Positions 1 to 9,398 are shown, numbered from the stretch's first letter. The stretch is 64,000 nucleotides of DNA from Streptomyces sp. Root1304 (GCF_001426405.1 NZ_LMEP01000002.1:125161-189160), one strand, 5' to 3'. Notes: a model not told the origin generated them from the letters alone. Program-made: numbers and translations.

Positions 1-417
1 AGCCGCGTCTCGCGGCTCGCCCGGCACCTCGACCGCGCCCGTCGGCTCGCCTTCTCCGAGCACCAGCTGGAGCCCTGGGAGTTCGACGTCCTCACCTCCC
101 TGCGCCGCGCCGGAGCGCCGTACCAGCTCTCCCCCGGCCAGCTCCTCACCCAGACCCTGGTCACCTCGGGCACCATGACCAACCGCATCGACCGGCTCAC
201 CAAGAAGGGCCTCGTCGAGCGGCTGCCCGACCCCAGCGACCGGCGCGGGGTCCTCGTCCGGCTCACCCCCGAGGGCCGCGACCGCGCCGACGAGGCGCTC
301 GCCGGACTCCTCGCCCAGGAGCGGGCCATCCTGGCCCAGCTCTCCCGCGCCCAGCGCGGCGAACTGGCCGGACTGCTACGCCGGCTGACCGCCCCGTTCG
401 ACAACGTCCCCGGCTAG
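1..417 (+). CDS. MarR family transcriptional regulator, 5'-truncated by window edge
   Basis: The reading frame is open from base 1, so the start lies outside the window. The visible 138 residues hold the MarR winged-helix core: a recognition helix region (TSGTMTNRIDRLTKKGLVER), then the wing with the diagnostic DPSDRRGVLVRLT motif, then a C-terminal dimerisation helix. MarR dimers usually bind palindromes near their own promoter, but that region is outside the window. The gene runs tail-to-tail into the next gene and overlaps its last 42 bases. Confidence 0.9.
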   Translation, partial: SRVSRLARHLDRARRLAFSEHQLEPWEFDVLTSLRRAGAPYQLSPGQLLTQTLVTSGTMTNRIDRLTKKGLVERLPDPSDRRGVLVRLTPEGRDRADEALAGLLAQERAILAQLSRAQRGELAGLLRRLTAPFDNVPG

Positions 418-1182
418 TCCGGACCCCGGCACCCCGACCGGCTGCGCGGGACCCACGCCCGCCCGGCGGGCCAGCGCCACCGCCGCCAGGGTCGAGTGCA
501 CGCCCAGCTTCCCCAGCACGTTCTGCATGTGCGTACGGACCGTGTGCGGCGACAGGAACAGCCGCTCCGCGACCGCCTTGCGGCCGAGACCCGCGACCAT
601 GCAGCGCAGCACCTCCCGCTCGCGCGGGGTCAGCGACTCCACCAGCCGCTCGCTGTCCGTCCGGTGCTTGCGCACCTCCGTCAGCTCCCGCAGCACCCCG
701 GTGAGCAGCGCGGGCGGCAGATGCGTCTCGTCCCGCAGCACCCCGCGCACCACGGCCAGCAGCCGTTGCAGCGAACAGTCCTTCGCCACCCAGCCGGAGG
801 CCCCGGCCTGGAGGGCGAGCGCCGCCCGCCGCGGGTCGTCCCTCTCCGCGAGGACGACGGTGCGGACCGCGGGCTGCGCCCGGCGCACCCCGGCCACCAG
901 CGAGAGCCCGTCGACGGCACCGACAGCACCGACGGCGCCCTCGGCGTCGTCCGGGACGGCGCGGGCCGCGGCCGCGCCCGGCGGGCCCGCGCCCAGCTCG
1001 GCGTCGACGAGCAGCACGTCGAACCTGCGTCCCTCCGCCGCACCGCGCTCCAGGCAGCGCAGGGCGGCCGGGCCGCTTCCCGCGGCCGCGACGTCGACGT
1101 CGGGCTCCGCCGCGAGTGCGGCGGCCAGCGATTCGGCGAAGACGCGGTGGTCGTCCACCACCAGGACACGGATACGTGCCAC
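376..1182 (-). CDS. Orphan LuxR/NarL-type response regulator
   Basis: It begins with a receiver domain (RIRVLVVDDHRVFAESLAAALA). The acceptor Asp in DVLLVDAEL and the conserved Lys in WVAKD are kept, but the usual Thr/Ser is Ala (VVLAERD). An Ala/Gly-rich insertion of about 25 residues follows the Asp. The C-terminal GerE HTH is canonical (LTPREREVLRCMVAGLGRKAVAERLFLSPHTVRTHMQNVLGKLGVHS, read in parts). I chose the GTG at 1182 because the receiver starts there; longer versions are low-complexity Arg-rich. No histidine kinase is adjacent. The 3' end overlaps the convergent MarR gene by 42 bp. Confidence 0.85.
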   Translation of the reverse strand: MARIRVLVVDDHRVFAESLAAALAAEPDVDVAAAGSGPAALRCLERGAAEGRRFDVLLVDAELGAGPPGAAAARAVPDDAEGAVGAVGAVDGLSLVAGVRRAQPAVRTVVLAERDDPRRAALALQAGASGWVAKDCSLQRLLAVVRGVLRDETHLPPALLTGVLRELTEVRKHRTDSERLVESLTPREREVLRCMVAGLGRKAVAERLFLSPHTVRTHMQNVLGKLGVHSTLAAVALARRAGVGPAQPVGVPGSGLAGDVVERGGQPA

Positions 1183-1327
1183 GGACACCCCCAAGTGTCG
1201 AGGAACGGAACCGACGCGGGCACGGCGCCGGAGGCGGGTCCGTCGGATGCGCGGCCGCCGCCGTGCGTTGACTGTTACCCCGCTTCCGGCGCCGTACCCG
1301 ACCGGGTCACGCCCCCTGAACAGCACC

Positions 1328-1381
1328 GGCCCCCACCGGCGCCGCCCCTCAGCGTAGGGGCGGGGCGTCACGGTGGGGGCC
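1328..1381 (-). terminator. Nested hairpin downstream of galK
   Basis: An 11-bp perfect outer stem (1328-1338 with 1371-1381, GGCCCCCACCG/CGGTGGGGGCC) encloses a 7-bp inner stem (1343-1349 with 1356-1362, CGCCCCT/AGGGGCG). It lies 42 bases past the galK stop, where the galTEK transcript should end. There is no T tract, which is common for actinobacterial terminators. Confidence 0.6.
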
Positions 1382-1423
1382 GATTCGCGGAACTGTCCGA
1401 AGTCGCGCGTGCGCGCGGCGGGT

Positions 1424-2563
1424 TCAGAGCCTGCGCGCGCCTGCCGAGGGGACGGCCGGGAAGATCCCCGGAGGGGCGTACCCGGCCCCGGCGAAGGCCT
1501 TCTCCACGGCGGCGGCGACCGCGTCCGCCCGGTCGGCCCCGACCAGGACGACGGCCGAGCCGCCGAAGCCGCCGCCGGTCATCCGGGCACCCAGCGCGCC
1601 TGCGGCGTTCGCCGCCTCGACGGCGAGGTCCAGCTCGGGGCAGGAGACCCGGAGGTCGTCCCGGAGGGAGGCGTGCCCCTCGGTGAGCACCGGGCCGACG
1701 GCCCGGGTGTCGCCGGCGTCGAGCAGCGCGAGGGTCCGCTCCACGCGCGCGTTGTCGGTGACGACGTGCCGGACGTACCGCCGCACCGTCTCGTCGCTCA
1801 GGCGTGCGAGGGTTTCGGGTAGGTGTACGGCGCTCACGTCGCGCAGGGCACGGGCGCCGAGCGCCCGCGCACCCGCTTCACACCCGGCGCGCCGCTCCGC
1901 GTACGCGCCGTCCCCGAGCGCGTGCTTCACGCGGGTGTCGACGACGAGCAGCCGCAGCCCCTCGCGGGCGAGGTCGAAGGGGACCTGACGGTACGAGAGG
2001 TCCCGGGTGTCCAGATGGAGGGCGTGGCCCTCCTCGGCGCACGCGGAGGCCATCTGGTCCATGACCCCGCAGGGCACGCCGACGAAGGCGTTCTCGGCGC
2101 GCTGCGCGAGCCGGGCGAGCTCGGGCCGGGTGAGCCCGAGCCCGAACAGGTCGTTCAGGGCGAGCGCGGTGACGACCTCCAGGGCCGCCGAGGAGGAGAG
2201 CCCGGCACCGGTCGGCACGGTCGAGGCGAGGTGCACGTCCGCGCCCGTCACCGGGTGGCCGGCCTCCCTCAGCGCCCAGACCACACCGGCCGGATAGGCC
2301 GCCCAGCCGCCGCCCGAGAGCGGCTCCAGGGTGTCGGCCGCGAGCTGGACGACACCGCCTCCGACGTCGGCGGAGTGCAGGCGCAGCACGCCGTCGTCAC
2401 GGCGGGAGACGGCGGCGACGGCGGTGTGCGGCAGCGCGAGCGGCAGCACGAAGCCCTCGTTGAAGTCGGTGTACTCCCCGATGAGGTTGACCCGCCCGGG
2501 GGCCGCCCAGACACCGTCGGGCGCGGCGCCGTACAGCGCCTCGAAGTCCTCGGCGACGCTCAC
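1424..2563 (-). CDS. galK: Galactokinase
   Basis: Phosphorylates alpha-D-galactose to galactose-1-phosphate, the first Leloir step after mutarotation. The 379-residue protein is a full-length GHMP kinase. The galactokinase signature [16 protein letters not shown] is at about residues 23-38. The phosphate-binding loop [11 protein letters not shown] is at about 117-127 and the third GHMP motif GGGFGGSAV at about 330-338. The GTG start overlaps the galE TGA as GTGA, so translation is probably coupled. It is the last gene of galT-galE-galK. Confidence 0.96.
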   Translation of the reverse strand: MSVAEDFEALYGAAPDGVWAAPGRVNLIGEYTDFNEGFVLPLALPHTAVAAVSRRDDGVLRLHSADVGGGVVQLAADTLEPLSGGGWAAYPAGVVWALREAGHPVTGADVHLASTVPTGAGLSSSAALEVVTALALNDLFGLGLTRPELARLAQRAENAFVGVPCGVMDQMASACAEEGHALHLDTRDLSYRQVPFDLAREGLRLLVVDTRVKHALGDGAYAERRAGCEAGARALGARALRDVSAVHLPETLARLSDETVRRYVRHVVTDNARVERTLALLDAGDTRAVGPVLTEGHASLRDDLRVSCPELDLAVEAANAAGALGARMTGGGFGGSAVVLVGADRADAVAAAVEKAFAGAGYAPPGIFPAVPSAGARRL

Positions 2564-3558
2564 GCGGAACCCTCCTCGCGGCGGAGCCGGGCGAAGGCCC
2601 AGGCGTCGGCGACGACGGCCGCCAGGTCCGGCCGGGACGGCGTCCAGCCGAGCCGCTCGCGGGCCGCGTCGGCGGAGGCGACCAGGACGGCCGGGTCGCC
2701 GGGGCGGCGCGCGGCGGTGATCTCGGGGACCGGGTGCCCGGTGACCTTCCGCACGGTCTCGACGACCTCGCGGACGGAGAATCCGTTGCCGTTGCCGAGG
2801 TTGCAGACGAGGTGCTCCCCGGCCGGCACGGAACCGGCCGTCATCGCGTCGAGCGCCAGCACATGGGCCTCGGCCAGGTCGGCGACGTGGATGTAGTCGC
2901 GGACGCAGGTGCCGTCCGGGGTCGGGTAGTCCTCGCCGTACACGGATATCGCCTCGCGCTCGCCCACGGCGACCTGGAGGACGAGCGGGATCAGGTGCGA
3001 CTCGGGTGCGTGGCGCTCGCCGAGCGGGCCGTACGCCCCCGCCACGTTGAAGTAGCGCAGCGACACGGCGGCCAGGCCGTGGGCGGCGCACTCGCCGGCG
3101 ATCATGTGGTCGACGGCCAGCTTGCTCGCCCCGTAGGGGCTGGTGGGCGCGGTCGGCGCGGTCTCGGTGATCGGCACGGTCTCCGGCTCGCCGTAGGTCG
3201 CGGCGGTGGAGGAGAAGACGAGCCTGCGCACTCCCGTGGAGCGCATGGCCGCCAGCAGGGCCATGGTGCCGCCGACGTTGTTCTCCCAGTACTTCTCCGG
3301 CCTGGCGACGGATTCGCCGACCTGGGAGAAGGCGGCGAAGTGCAGGACGCCGTCGTAGGAGTCGTCCAGCCACTTCGCGGCGTCCTGGACGCGGCCCTCG
3401 ACGAACGCGGCGCCCGCCGGGACCGCCTCGGCGAAGCCGGTGGAGAGGTCGTCGAGGACGGTGACCCGGTGGCCCCGCTCCAGGAGGTGGGCGGCGACGA
3501 CGCTGCCCACGTATCCGGCCCCACCCGTCACCAGGTACTTCTTCGTGTCCGCGCTCAC
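2560..3558 (-). CDS. galE: UDP-glucose 4-epimerase
   Basis: An extended short-chain dehydrogenase of 332 residues that interconverts UDP-galactose and UDP-glucose with bound NAD. The NAD-binding motif [10 protein letters not shown] is near residue 9, the catalytic Ser lies in FSSTAATYG, and YGASK carries the Tyr-x3-Lys pair. [10 protein letters not shown] and the substrate-binding [15 protein letters not shown] follow. The GTG at 3558 overlaps the galT stop (GTGA). The downstream galK overlaps in the same way, giving a tightly coupled three-gene operon. Confidence 0.96.
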   Translation of the reverse strand: MSADTKKYLVTGGAGYVGSVVAAHLLERGHRVTVLDDLSTGFAEAVPAGAAFVEGRVQDAAKWLDDSYDGVLHFAAFSQVGESVARPEKYWENNVGGTMALLAAMRSTGVRRLVFSSTAATYGEPETVPITETAPTAPTSPYGASKLAVDHMIAGECAAHGLAAVSLRYFNVAGAYGPLGERHAPESHLIPLVLQVAVGEREAISVYGEDYPTPDGTCVRDYIHVADLAEAHVLALDAMTAGSVPAGEHLVCNLGNGNGFSVREVVETVRKVTGHPVPEITAARRPGDPAVLVASADAARERLGWTPSRPDLAAVVADAWAFARLRREEGSA

Positions 3559-4601
3559 TCGGCGGTCGCCACCTCTCGCAGTCGTCGGGCCGCGTCCTCC
3601 GGCCGTACGTCGTTCATGAACGCGCCCATGCCGGACTCGGTGCCCGCGAGGAACTTCAGCTTGCCGGAGGCCCGTCGGACGGTGAAGAGCTCCAGGTGCA
3701 GTCCGAAGTCCTCCCGCCGGGCGTCCGTGAACGGCGCCTGGTGCCAGGCGGAGATGTAGGGCGTCGGCGGCTCGTCCGGGCCGAAGATCCGGTCGAAGCG
3801 CCTCAAGAGTTCCAGGTACACCTGTGCGCACTCTGTGCGGGCCGCCCCTTCGAGGGCGAGGAGGTCCGGCACCCGGCGCTTGGGGTGCAGGTGCACCTCG
3901 TACGGCCAGTGGGCGGCGTACGGCACGAAGGCGATCCAGTGCTCGGTCTCCAGGACCACCCGCTCGCCGTCGGTCCTTTCCCGCTCGACCACGTCGTCGA
4001 AGAGGTTCCGGCCGGTCTCGGCGCGGTGCTCGTCGAGGCGGCGCCGCATGGCCGCCGTCCGGGGCGTCACGTAGGGGAAGGCGTAGATCTGGCCGTGCGC
4101 GTGGGGCAGGGTGACGCCGATCTCCGCGCCCCGGTTCTCGAAGCAGTAGACCTGCTCGACGCCGGGCAGCGCGGAGAGTTCGGCGGTGCGGTCGGTCCAG
4201 GCGTCGAGGACGAGGGCGGCCCGCTCCTCGGTGAGGTCGGCGAAGGAGTCCGTGTGGTCGTCGGTGAAGCAGACGACCTCGCAGCGGCCGACGCCGCCGG
4301 AGAGCGAGGGGAAGCGGTTCTCGAAGACCACCACCTCGTAGCTCTCCTCGGGGACCTCGCTCTCGCGTCCGTCCCTGGCGGGGCAGAGCGGGCAGGCGTC
4401 GGCCGGCGGGAGGTAGGTGCGGGACTGCCGGTGCGAGGCGACGGCGACCGCGTCGCCGGTGAGGGCGTCGTACCGGATCTCGGAGCGGGAGACGACGGGG
4501 GTGAGGGGGCGCGGGTCGACGGCGGTGCGGACGGTGTCGTCGCGCGTGTCGTAGTAGATCAGTTCGCGCCCGTCGGCCAGCGTGGTGACGGTCTTCTTCA
4601 C
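3555..4601 (-). CDS. galT: Galactose-1-phosphate uridylyltransferase
   Basis: Transfers UMP from UDP-glucose to galactose-1-phosphate. The 348-residue protein has the zinc-site cysteines in CPLCPA and the active-site region [13 protein letters not shown]. In that motif the usual HPH is HAH, with both histidines kept. A second zinc/substrate region is [17 protein letters not shown]. The start is GTG with a good ribosome-binding site (GGAGGG) eight bases upstream. It is the first gene of the operon, and the order galT-galE-galK is that of the characterised Streptomyces operon. Confidence 0.96.
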   Translation of the reverse strand: MKKTVTTLADGRELIYYDTRDDTVRTAVDPRPLTPVVSRSEIRYDALTGDAVAVASHRQSRTYLPPADACPLCPARDGRESEVPEESYEVVVFENRFPSLSGGVGRCEVVCFTDDHTDSFADLTEERAALVLDAWTDRTAELSALPGVEQVYCFENRGAEIGVTLPHAHGQIYAFPYVTPRTAAMRRRLDEHRAETGRNLFDDVVERERTDGERVVLETEHWIAFVPYAAHWPYEVHLHPKRRVPDLLALEGAARTECAQVYLELLRRFDRIFGPDEPPTPYISAWHQAPFTDARREDFGLHLELFTVRRASGKLKFLAGTESGMGAFMNDVRPEDAARRLREVATAE

Positions 4602-4620
4602 GGGGGTGCCCTCCGGGGCG

Positions 4621-4674
4621 GATCAAACAGAACCACACACAAGGAAGCACATTCCAACATCACCGTCAACGGTG
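4621..4674 (-). promoter_or_regulatory. Candidate galTEK promoter/operator region
   Basis: This AT-richer stretch upstream of galT holds a perfect 6-2-6 inverted repeat, CACCGT-CA-ACGGTG, at 4661-4674; its minus-strand reading contains TTGACG, a possible -35. Between it and galT the minus strand has repeated TG-rich hexamers (TGTGCT, TGTGTG, TGTTTG), resembling direct-repeat operators reported upstream of Streptomyces gal promoters. No -10 could be fixed with confidence. Confidence 0.5.
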
Positions 4675-4748
4675 AAGCCCGGTCCCGCACATGAACGGAA
4701 CCGGACGGAACGAAGAAGCACCGCGCCAGGCCTTCGCGCCCCGGCGCG

Positions 4749-5444
4749 TCAGGCGCCCGTCACCCCGGGCCCGCGCGGCCCCGGCAGCGCCCGGTCCAGC
4801 AGCCCCGTACGGGCCGCCAGCGCCGCCGCCTCCAGGCGCGAGCCGACCCCCAGCTTCATCAGGACCCGCTGCACGTGCGTCCGCGCCGTGCTCGACGCGA
4901 TCCCCATCCCCGCCGCGATCAGCCGGGTGTCCTCCCCCTCCGCGACCCGGACGAGGACCTCCACCTCCCGCTGCGTCAGCAGCCGCAGCAGCCGCTGCCC
5001 CTCGTCGTCCGGCTGCGCCGAAGGGTTCAGCAACTCCTCGAAGGCCGATCTGAGCAGTTGCGGCGCCACCGCCGACTCCCCCGCCCTGGCCTTCACCAGG
5101 GCGCGTTCCACGCCCTCGATCCGCTCGTCGTGCCGGACGTACCCGGAGGCGCCGGCCGCGAACGCCGCCGCGATCCCGCGCGGCGAGGGCACCGGGCCGA
5201 GCACCACGACCGCCACCTGCGGCCGCTCCCGCTTGATCCGCACGACCGGGTCGAAGACCCCCGGCAGGTCCGGCGTCGCCGTGCCCAGCAGACAGACCTC
5301 CGGCGCCCGGCCCACCACCAGCTCCGCCGCGCCCGCCACCGGCGCCGCCGCCGCGAGCACCCGGTGCCCGCGCAGTTTGAGCGCCGAGGCCAGCGCCTCC
5401 GCGAGCAGACGGTGGTCGTCCACCACCACCAGGCGTACGCCCAT
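4749..5444 (-). CDS. LuxR-type regulator with degenerate receiver domain
   Basis: A two-domain response-regulator fold of about 231 residues. The receiver keeps the acidic pair (VVVDDHRLLAEALASALK) but lacks the rest of the phosphorylation machinery. The acceptor Asp position is Gly (VCLLGTATPDLPG), the Thr position is Gly (VVVLGPVPS) and the Lys position is Arg (GYVRHD). The HTH is typical GerE (LLTQREVEVLVRVAEGEDTRLIAAGMGI, then SSTARTHVQRVLMKLGV). I prefer the ATG at 5444, about 9 bases from GAGGGG; an ATG at 5453 directly abuts that site. It ends 147 bp upstream of galT, on the same strand. Confidence 0.85.
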   Translation of the reverse strand: MGVRLVVVDDHRLLAEALASALKLRGHRVLAAAAPVAGAAELVVGRAPEVCLLGTATPDLPGVFDPVVRIKRERPQVAVVVLGPVPSPRGIAAAFAAGASGYVRHDERIEGVERALVKARAGESAVAPQLLRSAFEELLNPSAQPDDEGQRLLRLLTQREVEVLVRVAEGEDTRLIAAGMGIASSTARTHVQRVLMKLGVGSRLEAAALAARTGLLDRALPGPRGPGVTGA

Positions 5445-5605
5445 CCCGGTCATCCCCCTCGTCCGCGCCCGCCGTCCCCCGGCACGCCTGACCCGGCAAG
5501 GTACACGCTCCCCCGCCCCCCATCGCCCCAACCGCGGGCAGGAGACCCGTCCCGGTGCGGAATTCCCCCCTTCCCGGTGACGGTCACGGCCGGGGCGGGA
5601 CGCGC

Positions 5606-5637
5606 GTGGGCCCCTCCGGATCACCGGAGGGGCCCAC
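5606..5637 (-). terminator. Hairpin terminator after the PQQ-repeat gene pair
   Basis: A perfect 14-bp stem (GTGGGCCCCTCCGG with CCGGAGGGGCCCAC) and loop ATCA, 29 bases beyond the stop of the 5666-7495 gene. It separates that transcript from the LuxR-type gene starting at 5444. Confidence 0.75.
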
Positions 5638-5665
5638 GACGGTCGTGCGTCGGTCGGTACCGCCG

Positions 5666-7495
5666 TCAGCGCGGGACGGCGAAGGAGACCACCAGGTACT
5701 TCTTGTCCGTGGCGCCCTCCCTGGCCTTGCTCACCAGCGTCTGCGCGATGAACAGCCGGCCGTCCCCGTAGAGGACCTCCGCACCGGTGAGGCTGGTGTT
5801 GGTCTCCATCGCGCGGATCGAGCGCTCCCCCGGGTTCTCCAGGAGCAGCGTCTCCTTCATCGTGCCGGCGTTGATCGACACGATCCGGCCGCCCTTGTCG
5901 TACGGCGGCTCCTTGTACGCGATGAGGTCGCCGCCGTCCATGCGGAGCGGGACCAGGGTGTAGCGGTCGCCCGCGTCCGCCTTCTCCGGCACCATCTTCC
6001 CGGTGGCCAGCTCGAAGGCGATGATCTCGTTCGTCTCGTCGCCGTACTCGCCGGTGGAGCCCTCGTGCTCCTCGGTCGGCACGTAGAGCCGGTTGTTGCC
6101 GACGAGCACCTGCTGGCAGGACTCGACCTTGGTCGAGCGGCAGCGGCCCGCGTACTGGTCGGCGTCGGCCGTGATCTTCGCCTTGAGCTTCCCGGTCTTC
6201 TCGTCGATCGAGAAGAAGTCCGAGATGCCGCTGCCGTCACCGGCGGTGTCGCCGACGTCGGCCGCGACGACCAGCGGCTTGGAGGAGACCACCGACGCGT
6301 ACTTCACACCGGTCGGCATCTTGTACTGCGAGACCGGGGCGCCCGTCATCGGGTCGAGGTTCTGAATCAGCACGTACTGGCTGTCGTACGAACCGCACTT
6401 GCGGACCGCGACCAGGCCCTCGCCGCCGCCGTAGCCCAGGTCGTAGCAGTTCTGGTCGTTGGCCTGCGGCTTCCAGCGCGCGTTGCCGTTGGCCAGGTCG
6501 AAGGCGGCGCCGCCGTCGGTGCCGCCGGCCGCGACCGTCTTCCCGCTGAGGGTGACCTCGGAGAAGCGGACCTTCTGGTCGCCGCCGGTGCCGCCGGTGA
6601 CCGAGGAGGTCCACAGCAGCTTGCCGGTGTTCAGGTCGACCAGGCCGACCTCGGTGCACTGCTGGTAGTAGCGCGGGGCGACCCTCTTCTTGGCCTCGAA
6701 GAGGACCGGCACCTTGTTGTCGGCGGTCTTGTGCCGGGAGGCACCGCAGACCTGACCGGCCAGCGGCAGGGTCCACAGGACCGTGCCCTTGTCCAGGTCG
6801 TGCGCGACGATCGAGTTGACCCCGGTCTTCACGTACGCCTTGTCGGTGATCCAGGAACCGGAGACGTCGGTGACGTCCGGGACCTTCGGCTCGTCGATCG
6901 AGAAGGCCAGCTTCGCCTGCGTGTTCGCGGACGCCTTCTCCTTGCCGTCACCGCCCAGACCGCTGGTGCCGCCGGTCTTCCCGCCGTCGCCGCCGGTGCC
7001 CTGCGAGGTGCCGGCCGAGCCCTTGGCCTCGTCGTCCTTGCCGCCGCCCTCGGAACCGGCGTACCAGATGCCGACGCCGACGATCAGCACGACGGCGACG
7101 ACCGCCGCGATGATGATCTGGAGCTGCGCCGACAGCTTCTTGCCGCCGCCGGGCGCCGGCGGCGGGGTGGGCTGCTGGTACCCGCCGTAGGCCTGCTGCG
7201 GCTGCGTCGGGTAGCCGTACGGGGGCTGCACCGGCTGCTGCTGCGGCTGGGTGCCGTACGGGGGCTGCTGCGGCGGCTGCTGCGGCTGGGCGCCGGGGTA
7301 GCCGTACGGCTGCTGCGGCTGCTGCCCGTAGCCCTGGCCGGGCTGCTGCGGCGGATAGCCGTACGACTGGTCCGGGGCCGGGGCGTGCTGCGGGTAGCCG
7401 TAGCCCGGCTCCGGCTGCTGCGGCGGGGGCGTCGGGGCCCCGAAGCCGCCCTGCGGATCCGGCGGCTGGTTCGGCGGCGGGGGTGGCTGCGTCAT
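5666..7495 (-). CDS. Membrane-anchored PQQ-type beta-propeller protein (copy 1)
   Basis: The 609-residue protein has a cytoplasmic N-terminus of about 120 residues rich in Pro, Gln, Gly and Tyr (repeats such as QQPYGYP). One transmembrane helix (QLQIIIAAVVAVVLIVGVGI) follows, then a Gly/Ser/Lys linker, then an extracellular domain. That domain has PQQ/YncE-type propeller blades (DLDKGTVLWTLPL, DLNTGKLLWTSS, DLANGNARWK). The role is unknown; such domains act as scaffolds or bind ligands. It starts 13 bases after the stop of its paralogue and forms an operon with it. The start has an ACGAGGA ribosome-binding site. Confidence 0.8.
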   Translation of the reverse strand: MTQPPPPPNQPPDPQGGFGAPTPPPQQPEPGYGYPQHAPAPDQSYGYPPQQPGQGYGQQPQQPYGYPGAQPQQPPQQPPYGTQPQQQPVQPPYGYPTQPQQAYGGYQQPTPPPAPGGGKKLSAQLQIIIAAVVAVVLIVGVGIWYAGSEGGGKDDEAKGSAGTSQGTGGDGGKTGGTSGLGGDGKEKASANTQAKLAFSIDEPKVPDVTDVSGSWITDKAYVKTGVNSIVAHDLDKGTVLWTLPLAGQVCGASRHKTADNKVPVLFEAKKRVAPRYYQQCTEVGLVDLNTGKLLWTSSVTGGTGGDQKVRFSEVTLSGKTVAAGGTDGGAAFDLANGNARWKPQANDQNCYDLGYGGGEGLVAVRKCGSYDSQYVLIQNLDPMTGAPVSQYKMPTGVKYASVVSSKPLVVAADVGDTAGDGSGISDFFSIDEKTGKLKAKITADADQYAGRCRSTKVESCQQVLVGNNRLYVPTEEHEGSTGEYGDETNEIIAFELATGKMVPEKADAGDRYTLVPLRMDGGDLIAYKEPPYDKGGRIVSINAGTMKETLLLENPGERSIRAMETNTSLTGAEVLYGDGRLFIAQTLVSKAREGATDKKYLVVSFAVPR

Positions 7496-7508
7496 CGGTC
7501 CTCGTACC

Positions 7509-9398
7509 TCACTTGCTGAACGCCATCATCGTCTTGACCAACTTCTCTTCCTTGTCGTTCGAGGCGGAGACGCGTCCGCTCGCCACGACGAAGGTGCCAC
7601 CGCCGTAGGCGTAGCCGGGGCTGTAGAAGCTGTTCTCGATCTCGGACGTCGACGCCGGGTGCTGGAGCAGGATCTTCGGCGCACCACCGGTCGGGGCGAT
7701 CGTCGCGACCGCGCCGCCCTTGTCGTACGAGGAGTCCACGTACACCAGGACCTCGGAGCCCTCCATGCGCAGCGGCGTCATGGACTGGCCCTCGGGGGCC
7801 TTGGAGCGCCACTTGGCCTTGCCGGTCTTCAGGTCGAAGGCGACGACCTCGTTGGACTTGCCGTAGCCGACCTCGGTCGCCATGTAGAAGTTGTTCGCGT
7901 CGGCCGCGACACCCGTGCAGCCCTCCAGGTTGCGCCCGAAGATGACGAACCCGCCGCCGCAGGACGGGGCGAACTTGTCCTTGCCGCCCTGGATCTGGGA
8001 GCGGAGCGTGCCGTTGGGGTTGAGCGTGAAGATGGTCCACTTCTTCGGCTCGCGCTGGGTGGCGGAGACGACCAGCGGGTCGACCGAGTAGACCTTGTCG
8101 ACCTCCCAGCCCGCCTCCAGCTTGAAGCTGTACTTGGGCTTGCCGGTGGCCGGGTCGACCGGGCCGACGGCCTGGACCTTCTTGGAGCCGCTGCCCGAGC
8201 CGCAGTCCATGGCGGCGATCAGCCTGCTGCCGCCGGCGAACGCGAAGGGCTTGCAGCCGCTCGTCGGACCGGTGAACAGCTGCTTGCCGTCGGCGAGGGA
8301 GAAGCCGTAGGCGCTGCTGGTGCCGGCCACGGTCAGCGTGTTGCCGCTGATGGCCAGGGTGTTGTCCGAGAACGCGAAGAGGCCCTTGGGCTTCGGCACG
8401 GACTTCTTCCAGCCCGCCTTGCCGGTCTTCAGGTCGACCTGCTGGAGCTCGCTGCACTTGGCGCCGTCCTTGGCGCTCTCGGCGTAGCCGAAGACCATGA
8501 CGCCGGTCGCCGAGGGGTTCGCGGGGGCCGCGCACAGCTCGAAGGGCACGTCGACGTGCCACTTCGGCGAGCCGTCCGTGAGGCTGTAGCCGTCGATGCC
8601 CTTGTACATGGCCTTGACGACGGTGTCGCCGACGATCCAGGGGCCGTACACGTCGGCGCCGTTGCGGGGCAGGTCGACGTCGTTCTTCAGCAGCCAGTTG
8701 ACCTTGGCCTCGCCGTCCTTGCGGCCGGCGTTGAGGTCCTCCTCGCCGTTGGATCCGTCACCGGAGCCGTCGCCCTTGTCGACCGACTCGGTCGGCTTGG
8801 GGATGCCCGACGAGGACGAGGCGCTGGTGGTCGGCGCGGCGATCGGTTCCTCGTCGTCGCCACCTCCGACGACCGCCCAGGTGGTGACGGCGGCCACCAG
8901 GACGGCGGCGGCGGCCACGGCCGCGACGACACCGGTCCGGCCCTTGAGGGGCCCGCCGCCACCGGCCGGCGGCGGGGTCGGGGCGCCCTGGTACATCGGC
9001 TGGGTGGGGTAGCCACCGCCGCCGTACGGGTTCTGCTGCTGGCCGTACGGGCCGGGCTGCTGCGGCTGCTGCTGCTGCCCGTAACCGGGCTGCTGCCCCT
9101 GCTGGGGGTAGCCGTACGGGGGCTGCTGGCCGTACGGGCCGGGCTGGCCCTGCTGCGGGTAGCCGTAGCCGGGCTGCGGCTGCTGCCCGTACGGTCCGGG
9201 CGCGGCCGGAGGCGCGGTCGGCGGCATCCCGGGCGGACCGGCCGGCGGCGGCGGGGTCTGCGGTGCCTGCGGCGGGACGGGCGGCGTGCCCGGGGCCTTG
9301 TCCAGGTTCGGGCTGCCCTGGTTCTGGCCCGGGGCCTGGTTCGGATCCTGGGGAGCTCCGAAGCCCCCCGGCGGCTGGTTGCTGGGCGGCTGGGTCAT
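7509..9398 (-). CDS. Membrane-anchored PQQ-type beta-propeller protein (copy 2)
   Basis: Paralogue of the following gene with the same plan. An N-terminus rich in Pro/Gln/Gly/Tyr of about 150 residues precedes one transmembrane helix (VVAAVAAAAVLVAAVTTWAVV) and an acidic Ser/Gly linker. The external propeller has blades such as SLTDGSPKWHV, DLKTGKAGWKKS and DLKTGKAKWRSK. I chose the ATG at 9398 because AAGGGGG lies at the right distance; an ATG 14 codons earlier has none. Paired cysteines in the outer domain could form disulphides. Function unknown; it may sense or organise the envelope. Confidence 0.8.
   Translation of the reverse strand: MTQPPSNQPPGGFGAPQDPNQAPGQNQGSPNLDKAPGTPPVPPQAPQTPPPPAGPPGMPPTAPPAAPGPYGQQPQPGYGYPQQGQPGPYGQQPPYGYPQQGQQPGYGQQQQPQQPGPYGQQQNPYGGGGYPTQPMYQGAPTPPPAGGGGPLKGRTGVVAAVAAAAVLVAAVTTWAVVGGGDDEEPIAAPTTSASSSSGIPKPTESVDKGDGSGDGSNGEEDLNAGRKDGEAKVNWLLKNDVDLPRNGADVYGPWIVGDTVVKAMYKGIDGYSLTDGSPKWHVDVPFELCAAPANPSATGVMVFGYAESAKDGAKCSELQQVDLKTGKAGWKKSVPKPKGLFAFSDNTLAISGNTLTVAGTSSAYGFSLADGKQLFTGPTSGCKPFAFAGGSRLIAAMDCGSGSGSKKVQAVGPVDPATGKPKYSFKLEAGWEVDKVYSVDPLVVSATQREPKKWTIFTLNPNGTLRSQIQGGKDKFAPSCGGGFVIFGRNLEGCTGVAADANNFYMATEVGYGKSNEVVAFDLKTGKAKWRSKAPEGQSMTPLRMEGSEVLVYVDSSYDKGGAVATIAPTGGAPKILLQHPASTSEIENSFYSPGYAYGGGTFVVASGRVSASNDKEEKLVKTMMAFSK

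Noticed and set aside
527-1686. Long plus-strand frames over the LuxR regulator
   Set aside because: Compositionally biased Arg/Pro/Ser-rich sequences that are the mirror of the minus-strand receiver and HTH domains.
7150-9390. CRISPR-like or satellite repeats in the CTGCTGCGGCTGC-rich DNA
   Set aside because: The repetition is the coding of Pro/Gln/Gly/Tyr-rich protein tails in frame; there are no spacers of constant length.
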